A DNA stretch of 64,000 bases from Sorghum bicolor (Eukaryota > Streptophyta > Magnoliopsida > Poales > Poaceae). Every line of letters starts with the position of its first letter. The first letter of the stretch is position 1. This document shows positions 55,663 through 64,000 of this stretch, in pieces. The notes under the pieces are model-generated. The model searched no databases. It worked only from the letters and a program-made list of their open reading frames with translations, and was not told where the DNA came from. The stretch is from positions 18,670,398-18,734,397 of the forward strand of contig NC_012875.2 of the NCBI RefSeq assembly GCF_000003195.3. Reading direction: 5' to 3'. The position numbers and the translations under genes were made by a program.

Positions 55663-58647
55663 TCTTGACGGTCCTTAAGTACTAAATTTAACCATCAACT
55701 AAACATGGAAAAGGATCAATATGCACCAAACACCAAGAATTAGGGTTTTATCTGACAGAATTCCACGAGCTTTGGTGTTTGTCTATTTCTGCAGGGGGTT
55801 ATTAGAAAATATGGAGAGAAGGCCCACATGTCAGGTTTACAACGAGATAATTACGTGCCGCGCAATTTTCCTTAATCTAGAAGAGTCTAGAAGCCACGGG
55901 AACGAACGGGAGGCTGATCGGGCCCGTGGGCAGGGCGCTCGCCCACCCCCCTTGGGCGCCCGCCCTGGCCTCAGGGCCAATCACAACCAATCTCGCAGAT
56001 TATGCTCCACCGACCTAAAGGATCATAGAAAACGATCAATGTCGGTTTGATCTGATAGCCCAGATTCATTTGAAAAGACTATATAAGAAAGGCCTTTCCA
56101 CCCCAGGGGGAAGGAGGAGAAATCATTATCAGAGGAAGCCATCAAAGTTAGAGTTTTAGAACTTCTCTCCCACATAGAATTAGAATTAGCTACTCCCTAA
56201 TCCTTCAGGTTCTATAGGATTGATTAGATAGAATTAGAGAAGTAGAGCCTAGCGCTCTGGATTCGGATCTTCATCAATAAAGATTGGTATTATTTCATAT
56301 CTTCTCTACTACTTCATTCTAATTGCATTATGTCTCTATTTATTATGTTCTTAGTTTGCTCTAGTTCTATATTTGATATAGTTATGATTGATAATGAGTT
56401 TATGTATGAGTTTGCAAAGCGCTTAGCTCTTGACGCGCGGGAGTTAAGTGGTAGATCACATGTGGGCGTGCTGCTTAGATGTTATTTACATGCAAATGTA
56501 TCCTATTGGTCCGGTGTTGGGCATTCTTAGTGTCACTACCAAAAGTAGACTTAGTTTTCTAATTCTGATAACGGCGCCAAAAATGCCAAACCTATCCCTC
56601 ATGCCACTTAAGCCAAGTTGTCATCCCCAGCATGACATGAGAGACGCGGTATTGAAATATGCAATTGCTCTTCTGAATAAATAATAAATAAGATTTGCAA
56701 GCGCACAGATTAATACCGATGTAGCATTTTAACCGGGAAGTATTTCAGGTATCGTTATTTATATTTTTACCACTGGGAAGGGATTGCTAAACATCAATGT
56801 TGATTATAGAATGGAATATAGGATTGAGTATCTATCAATGCATGTATAATTGAGAGCTTTATCTATCTCTTTTATACAGGGATAAATGTCACATAAAAGA
56901 TAGATAAAGTATAAATGGTGACAAAGATAATTAATCTGATCAGCATAACTTAGCCACATATAAATATGATAAGCACCTCAATAGATATTCTAGCAAGTCA
57001 TTAGCATGGAATTAGGACGAACTACAAAAATATTTCCTAAGTTATTCTTAACTATGATGTCTAGCATATCATAGTTAGTGCAATTATACTTGGCAATCAT
57101 TGCGAGACAGGACTACACCCATGCATAGTGATATTATCAAGGAAGATGGGAAACATAGCAATCACTCCCATGTAATAATGTTGTTCTGCCAGCCCTATAC
57201 ACGAGAGGGGGTCTATATAAGAATCAATGGAGTTGTCACTACAACGAACTACCCCGTGATCTGGCATATAGGGTACAATCGCAGATAAATACGGTATAGG
57301 CACCACGCCTACACAATACTTACCATTTACCCACTGTACACATGGATAAACGCTATACGATCCTAAACATGTATATAATTCCAATCTAACTAAGCCAAGT
57401 ATATAACTATGATAAACTAAGAACAATATAATTGCGAACATAAACAAATAGAGCAAAGTCATAATCAATATATTGAAGTAGAGCAAAGACACATTCATGA
57501 TATTGAAGAACAAAGATGAACAATTGAAGAACAGTAGAGGAATTACCAAGAATCCTCTTGACAGATCCGGAAACCAATCGAAGATCGACTCCTTCTAGTT
57601 CTAATCCTATGTAGCTATGCTAAACTAGAGATCTAACTGATGTAGTGCCTCTAGGGCTTGATCAGAGGCTTCTTCTCCCAAGATGAATAATGAATTAGGG
57701 TTCAGAGGTCCTCTCCTCCAGGGGCCAGGGGGTCTGCTTATATAGTCCTTCCAAGTGAATGTGGGTCGTCGGATCAAACCGACATTAATCGCACAGTTTT
57801 CCTTGATCCTTTAGGTCAGTGGAGCATGATCCGTAAAGTTGGCTCTGATTGGCCCCGAGGCCAGGGCGGGCGCCCAAGGGGGGAGGGCGGGCGCCCTGCC
57901 CCCGAGCCCGTCTGGTCTCCCGTTCGTTCTCGTGGCTTCTGGACTCTGCTAGATGTAGGATAATTGCGTGACACGTTAATATCTCTATGTAAACCCGACG
58001 TGTGGGCCTTTCTTCCATAATTCCTGATAACCCCCTGCAGAAATAGACAAACACCAAAACACATGGAATTCTGTCAGATAAAACCCTAAGTCTGGGTGTC
58101 GGTTGCATTTGGATCCTTTTCTTTGTCTATTTGTAAATTAGATTTGATACTTAAGGACCGTCAACACCGGGTCGTGTGGTAGTTCGCAATGGTGACAGCT
58201 TCGTTGATTCTTATATAGTCCACCCTCCGTTGATAGGACAGGCAGAATTTGTATTGCGGAGTAAGTCTTGTGATGTTCTGATTTACTTTAGCAATGTTCC
58301 TTATACATGAATGAAGAGTCTTTTATGCTATATATGATCTTGTAGATAACTAGAGTATATTGTGACTTAGTAGATAGTAGATAACTCAGAATCCATTCTC
58401 TAGCTAATCCGCCGCCAGCTTACATATATGAGGAGTAGTCTATTTTCTAATCGCTGTGCAATTTACCCATGAGCTTATATTTCATTATCATTATTATTAT
58501 GGCTTACCCCTTGCCAAAGTAAGTGACTGTGTGATGAGTTCCTCATTAGTAATCATGTTCTTGCAAGTTTATCTCTAGTCTATGCCTTGATAGATTTTAT
58601 CCTTATCTGCATTTTCACTATTCTCTTAAGCAAAATTATAAATAACG
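55663..58647 (+). repeat. N5 3' LTR with nested N1 solo LTR, end deleted
   Basis: It starts TCTTGACGGTCC (expected TGTTGACGG) and carries paired GC boxes (about 55930-55970) and a TATA box CTATATAAG near 56079. It is interrupted at 56515-58166. It resumes and matches the 5' LTR to AAATAACGAT (58647), then switches directly to Copia-2 gag. About 170 bp of LTR end and an estimated 90 bp of Copia-2 gag are missing. Confidence 0.87.
56515..58166 (-). repeat. N1 solo LTR inside N5
   Basis: This 1652-bp N1 LTR on the minus strand has ends TGTTGACGG (at 58166) and GCCCAACA (at 56515). It is flanked by CCGG at 56511-56514 and 58167-58170, a four-base match where five are expected. The other N5 LTR (near 48795) has uninterrupted sequence here. 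Frames such as 57097-57549 and 57785-58108 are LTR-borne. Confidence 0.88.
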
Positions 58648-60748
58648 ATTAAAGAAGTTCCTCTCAAAGCCAACAAATCAAGCAAGAAAGGAAGCTCAAA
58701 CAAGATCAAGGACAGCAAGCAAGCATCAACTAGTCAATCTAAAGAACCAAAAGAAGTGCAAATAAGAGAGGACACAAGCTCATCTTCAAGTGAGGAAGAA
58801 GAAGAAGCACAAGGGGCTGATTTCAAGAAGATTGATGACATGGCTTTATACATAAGAAAGTATCACAAGGGGCTGAAGCAAAATGGATATAAAGTTGTCC
58901 AAAGAAAGTTTCCAAACAAGAAAAAGAGAACTTGCTATAATTGTGGCAGCACTAATCACTTTGTTGCCAAGTGTCCTTATGAGAAGGAGTATAACTACAA
59001 AAGGGATAACACTAGAGAAGGCAATCATGAATACAAGAAGAAAAGTAAGCAATTGGGAGAAGCACACATTGGACATGAGTGGGATTCAACTAAAGAGTCA
59101 AGTGATGAGGATATGAAAGTTGCAACCGTGGCAATTCAAGGATCCTCCTCAACACCGAAGCTCTTCTCCAAGATGTCCGATGACGACGATCATATCTCCC
59201 CTCACATTTGTCTCATGGCAAAGGGTGAGAAGTTAAAAACTAAATCCAAATCCTCTCCAATCCCTAGTGATATATCAAGTAGTGAACTTAGTGAAAGCTC
59301 TAGTGATGATGATCTTAGTGACAATGATGAGTTTGTTCAAATAACAAGAAAGATAGATCCTAAGACTAAAATATTCATCACTAAACTATTGGAGGATTTA
59401 GAGAGTGTGCGAGCTGAGCTAGCAACAAGAGATGATGACTTACTTGAGCAAGAAAATATGTACATTGCTTGTAAGGAAGCTCTTGTGTTGGAGAGAAGTG
59501 AGGTGGACTCTTTGACCAAGGTCTTGACCGAAGAACAAAGAGAACATGCTCTCACAAAGAAGGCAAATATTACACTCAACGGTAAGTGTTGTGTCTTAAA
59601 GGAAAAGCACAACAAACTTGAGAAGCAATATTATCTTCTTTTGGAGAGCAACTCAGAGCCCTCTAATACAAAAGGCACTTCTAATTCCTCCACTAGTCTA
59701 AAATGTGAAACTTACCACAACATTGACAAAAATACTCATGCTGCTAACCTTATGAACATGTGTGAAATGAGAAAAGAGATCTCAAGATTAAATGTTGTGA
59801 TAAGTGAGAAGTGCAACAAAGTTAGTAGTGACAAGGAGAATCCATCAAAGAAAGCACAATACAAGGATGGAAGACATCCCTATATAAAGGATGGACTTGG
59901 TCTCAAGAAAGGGGCCAAGACAAATGGAAGAAAGGTAATAAATGGATATGAGTGTGTGAAATTTACTAGCAAAGGAAAAATGGGTACAGAACAGCCTGCA
60001 CAGAAGGTGACATCATGGCTGCCCCAAGTAGCACTGCCAACCAAGGGCGGCAGTGCCGCCCCCCACAGAAAAGGGAAGGCTATCCATTTTTCCTATGCTA
60101 GTGACAAGCCCAAGAAGCATATGTACCAGCAAGAGCAAAAGATTCTGAAGCCAAGAGATTCAATCTGGGGCACACCAAGCAAGCTTAGTTATCAACCCAA
60201 GGCACAAATATTTCGACAAAGCTTGAACTCTAGTTTTGTGTTAAAAAACAACAGCAAAGGGTAAGTGATTGCCAAGTATATTGGGAAGGATAGAAATATT
60301 TATCTTCACACCTCTATTTGGGTTCCTAAGATTCTTGTGACTAACATGAGAGGCCCCAAGAATGATTGGGGACCTAAAACTAGCAACTAAACTTGTTTTG
60401 CAGGTATACTCCTCCGGTGGATCAAGTTGGGTGCTTGATAGCGGCTGTACAAATCATATGACCGGAGAAAGGAGTATGTTCTCATCATATTCCCCAACAA
60501 CAAATTCCAATGACAACATTGTTTTTGGTGATAACTCAAAAGGGGAAGTGATAGGTCTTGGTAAAGTAGCTATATCACTTTATCATTCTATTTCAAATGT
60601 CTTACATGTTGATTCGTTGAGTTACAATTTGCTGTCCGTTTCTCAACTATGTGAAATGGGATACAATTGTCTCTTTACGGATAAGGGTGTGGAAGTCTTC
60701 AAGAGGGAGGAAGACTCTATTGTCTTTACGGGTCGGTTGAAAAATAAG
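58648..60748 (+). pseudogene. Copia-2 gag C-terminus and protease, interrupted
   Basis: The Copia-2 frame resumes in an open frame at 58648 (IKEVPLKANKSSKK). It has an acidic Ser/Glu stretch, MALYIRKYHKGLKQNGYK, and the zinc knuckle CYNCGSTNHFVAKC near 58933-58974. A long charged region with coiled-coil character follows (about 59390-59640 and 59730-59830). A stop lies at 60262-60264, after which the frame continues with VIAKYIGKDRN to about 60390. A frame change then leads to the protease, WVLDSGCTNHMTG at about 60429-60467, with the D-S-G active site. Sequence ends at about 60748 inside the pre-integrase region, where the chromovirus-type LTR begins. Confidence 0.88.
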
Positions 60749-63700
60749 CTGTAACAGAACCGTCCAATTTATATGAATTTCAAGTGAATTAGCGACCGCA
60801 GACAGTCAAGCCAATGGAACTTGAACCCATATAAACCCGGTAGTCCGACGAAATCTCAAAAGACCTCGATTCAACCAACATACAACCAAGATCGTACATA
60901 ATCAAGCATCACCATCGCAGATTACATACATTCACCACAGAACATAGTTTTACAACATATCAGAGTGCAAATGAAGTTATTACAAACCAGTTTAGTAGCG
61001 GAATCAAAGTAGTTTTGAAACCAACACACACATTTAGTTTAATTACATCCCAGTTCCATGGTCGACCCAACAAAAGCACAATTGAAGATAAAGGAAGTGA
61101 TCATGCCCATGATCTACTCATCGTCCGCAGCCGGATGATGAAAGTTAGCACAATAGCCGTGGTAAACGACATCATCTGCAACAAGGGTAAATAAAACCCT
61201 AAGTACGAGAATGTACTCAGCTAGACTTACCCGTCATAAATCAGAAATAAAGTGACACCAAGGAGTATGCAAGGCTGATATTTGTGGACTGGTTTGACTC
61301 ACATTTTTGCATAAAAAGCTTTAGTTGTAAGTAACCCATTTATAACATTTCAGCAGCAGGTTCATTAATTAACAACTATCCACTAGATTTAGCACCTGTT
61401 CTAAGCATACACTTGAGTATTTAAGCATCACAATAATAACCATATCCGGATTATCACATAGCTATCAACATTCTCATTATAACCATTAAGTTCATTTAGT
61501 GAGTTATACGTTGCCGCTGCTCGAGTCAAGTTCTCACTATCTGGGAGAGACGGCTATTCGAATCGATTCCTATCCAGCTGGAGTGGTATTCCTAGCACTC
61601 ACCGAAGCATACTTCATGAGGGCAGCTCGGATCACCTTTAGCACAACTCCGGACCAAGTCGCGGGTCCATATAGCGCCGCACCCCTAGGGACCACCAATC
61701 TGCCAGGGTCAGGACTCTAACCTGACACCTCGGTCTTACGCCATTGACTCCCCGCACATCCTTGCTACCAACCGGGGTGCGCACTTAAACCGAACGGGGT
61801 ATCCGGCCGGAGATGCACTCGTAGGCTTCACGGTCGGAACGACTTATCCGGCCAGCTAAGTGTTAGGCATGCGTTCAACATGACACGAGGACGTACAACG
61901 AATCAGTCCTTGACCAACACGGACGGGGATAGATTCACACCCAAGACCTCCATGCCTTGTTGCTGCACTATCGTCATCCCGCCCGGTCTCAAGTTCATTA
62001 TTAGCACATGGTTATTTCCACGATAGCAAATATAGCCAACCGTGATCAGCATCCACCTATCTCTCGCAGGTGACAGGAAATCACCCGAGGTAAGCATGGC
62101 TAAGCATCATTTCGATCCTGGGCGTACTTAGGTAAGGTATGAGGTGGACAAGGTAGTTAATTATGCAGCAAGGGTGTCATATCAACGCCTAACACTTAAT
62201 GCAACAATACATAACCATAATTGATTGACAGCTGGATATGATAACAAAATGGTTAGGAGGCTTATAATGCTCCGGGGCTTGCCTTCAACGTAAGTAGAGG
62301 GACGGTGGTCAGGGCACTCCGGTAGATCCTCCTCCTCCTCAGCTCCTTGAGGTGGCTCCCCTTGCTGTTCCTCTGGCTCGGGCAGTTCGTACTCCAACAC
62401 CGTCACTCCTTTGGGTACACCTATGTATGCATGACAAGGTGATAAACATAGGGAATGCACATAAGATGCAATATGTCATGATGCTGAGCCAAGGAAGACA
62501 TAGCAAGGTACAAACACGAGTACAAGCTCCTAAATTAAGTGAGTCACAGATTTAACAAGTAAGTGCATACTTCTTCTCTCGTAGAGAGGCTAACTAGACA
62601 AGCTAATCAACCTTAGCTATTCCTACTTAGCCACTGGTTTCATGGGCAGATTAACTAGTCACAAGATTCAGCCATAACTTAAGAATCAGTTGTCCAAACT
62701 AAGCAAGTAGATACGTTCTGGAAAGCTTAGCAAATTTTCTACAACTCACTTTTAGACATCCCAGAATGATTCCCAACCAAAATATGCTAAAACATACAAA
62801 GTTGGCTGGCTGTCCTGGAAAATCCAGAGAGCAAGCACTTCGCAGCAGCTTATTGTAACCATCACAACTCTTAAACTACTCAGCCAAATGTCATGAAATT
62901 TGGACACAAGGTAGACAAGTAAGTTAGCTACAAGTTTGTTATAGACAAGTTGTCCAGAAAACTTTATCTTCAAGCTGTTCTTGAAAAATTGCTATCAGCT
63001 ACACAGGATATGCTCTAGGAAGGACATAAATAGCAAAAATAATATTTTACACATATTAAGAATGCAACATTGGTTCCATCCCAATGCACCAGTAGATAGA
63101 ACATGTCTAAGAAACACCATAAAACATCATGGCAAGGTTTAAACTCATTTCTATCATCACCTTTTCTATTTAATTAATTATTAAGATGATTTAATGAGTA
63201 TATATCACAAGTGCTCCAACAATTCTAAGAAAATTACAGCAAGCTACTTAGACTACCACCAGTTCACTGTAAAAATTTCAGGGCACTTGCACATGCACAT
63301 TGTGAGATACAAAAATAACAAGCTAGCAAAGGCATTCAGGTCATAAATGTGAAACCTTATTAAACAGTGTCAAACAACAGATTTCAGATTTTTCTTCACT
63401 TTTTTTACACATGATTACATCACCCAGCAAGTTTCACCATAAAAGGAGTCATAATCTATTTACTAAAAATACCACAAGAAACTCCTATTTAAACAATAAT
63501 TATTTATAACTTCACTAACAGACATCCAAAAATCATGATAAATTTATCAGAACTTACTCATGTCATAAGTAACCACACCCAAAATTTGCATGGCCATCAG
63601 ATCCACATATCTCAAGATATAATTACCTCCTATTAAATCAAGATTAAATCATATCTATTTATTTCCGCAAAAACATGGCATGTTTCATATTTTTCATAAA

Positions 63701-64000
63701 AACTAGATTAACACAGTAACCTAGAAAAATTGGAATCACTCCATTTCGATCTGTATAACTCGAGTTATGAATTTTTCAAAAACATCACAGGATCTGCTAC
63801 ACGGTAAACCAGAGGTGTGAGAGAGAGAGGCTGACAGGGGGACCCACTGATCAGCGGGACCCGCTTGACAGTGACACAGAGACAGGGGAGAGCTCGTCGC
63901 CGGCGAAACTCGACGACGGCGAGGTCTCGGTCGAATCCAAGGGCATAGTCGTGACCCTCTCACCAAGGCGGACCTACCGAGGTGCGAAACCCTAACTCTA
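60749..64000 (-). repeat. Probable chromovirus-type gypsy LTR, running off the window
   Basis: It begins abruptly at TGTAACAGAACCGTCC inside the Copia-2 frame, as an LTR end would. I find no gene in 3.25 kb. Frames at 61499-61720, 62182-62460 and 63736-63966 are short and featureless. The region near 60850-61260, with CAACAAGGGTAAATAAAACC, parallels the fragment at 38245-39070. The far part (63830-64000) is GC-rich and could be the start of an internal or U3 region. Family and orientation are from memory of grass LTRs, so this call is moderate. Confidence 0.45.

Larger units (their letters stand above)
47732..58647 (+). mobile_element. N5, non-autonomous Athila-type element with a second frame
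   Basis: N5 has a rearranged 5' LTR, tRNA-Asp type primer site, gag/protease frame, a second frame behind a promoter-like block, 3' UTR, polypurine tract and a 3' LTR that has lost its last ~170 bp. It has no RT or integrase. No target duplication can be checked because the right end is deleted into Copia-2. Confidence 0.85.
45428..60748 (+). mobile_element. Copia-2, 5' part, split by N5
   Basis: This Ty1/copia element has a 5' LTR, a degenerate primer site, gag and the start of pol (protease). It is split by N5 at 47732-58647 and ends abruptly at 60748 at the chromovirus-type LTR. Its RT, integrase and 3' LTR are not in the window. Confidence 0.88.

Noticed and set aside
60749..64000. Possible single-copy host DNA at the right edge
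   Set aside because: The sharp start with TGTAACAG inside the Copia-2 frame and the parallel with 38245-39070 favour an LTR. No exon-like frames were seen. It is kept as a moderate LTR call.

Overview
The window looks like plant nuclear DNA, most likely from a large-genome grass. It is built almost wholly from LTR retrotransposons inserted into one another. I found no host gene, tRNA, rRNA or CRISPR array. The grass assignment is inference from the kinds of element present: Athila-lineage Ty3/gypsy families with tRNA-Asp primer sites and AGCTTGGGGGAG polypurine tracts, SIRE/Maximus-like Ty1/copia elements, and a chromovirus-type LTR. Every coding region is broken by stops, frameshifts or insertions, except one 308-codon reading frame of unknown function (16813-17739, minus).

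Labels used here: Copia-1 and Copia-2 (Ty1/copia); A3 and A4 (Athila-type gypsy with pol); N1, N2 and N5 (Athila-type gypsy without reverse transcriptase or integrase); G6 (a solo gypsy LTR).

Layout. Copia-1 (1-2342 and 19992-23732, plus) is cut by an N1/N2 complex on the minus strand (2343-19991, target duplication ATGTG). That complex reads N1 3' LTR, N1 body, N2 LTR, N2 body, N2 LTR, remainder of the N1 5' LTR. Its N1 body holds a solo LTR of the Copia-1 family (6496-8458, duplication CGGTG). The Copia-1 3' LTR holds the G6 solo LTR (21813-23049, duplication CGGTT). Copia-1 itself sits in the 3' part of A4 (23733-38244, minus). A4 is split between gag and pol by a complete plus-strand N1 (28705-36986, duplication GTCTT). 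The 5' LTR of A4 runs into a chromovirus-like LTR fragment (38245-39070 and 45365-45427), which contains A3 (39071-45359, duplication GCTTT/GCTTC). Copia-2 (45428-47731 and 58648-60748, plus) follows. It is split by N5 (47732-58647, plus), whose 3' LTR carries a solo N1 LTR (56515-58166). The last 3.25 kb looks like a chromovirus-type LTR on the minus strand that runs off the window.

How the parts relate. A3 and A4 carry Gag, protease, reverse transcriptase, RNase H and integrase domains. N1, N2 and N5 keep LTRs, tRNA-Asp primer sites, polypurine tracts and gag/protease-type frames but lack polymerase and integrase, so they probably depended on elements like A3 for replication. N2 and A3 share LTR and leader sequence, which supports that pairing. 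The most unusual features are: an N2 frame that joins a Gag-like N-terminus to an unrecognised domain; two protease domains in tandem in N1; a promoter-like and splice-like block in front of a second frame in N5; a 3' UTR module and post-ORF hairpins shared between families; and two rearranged LTR structures.
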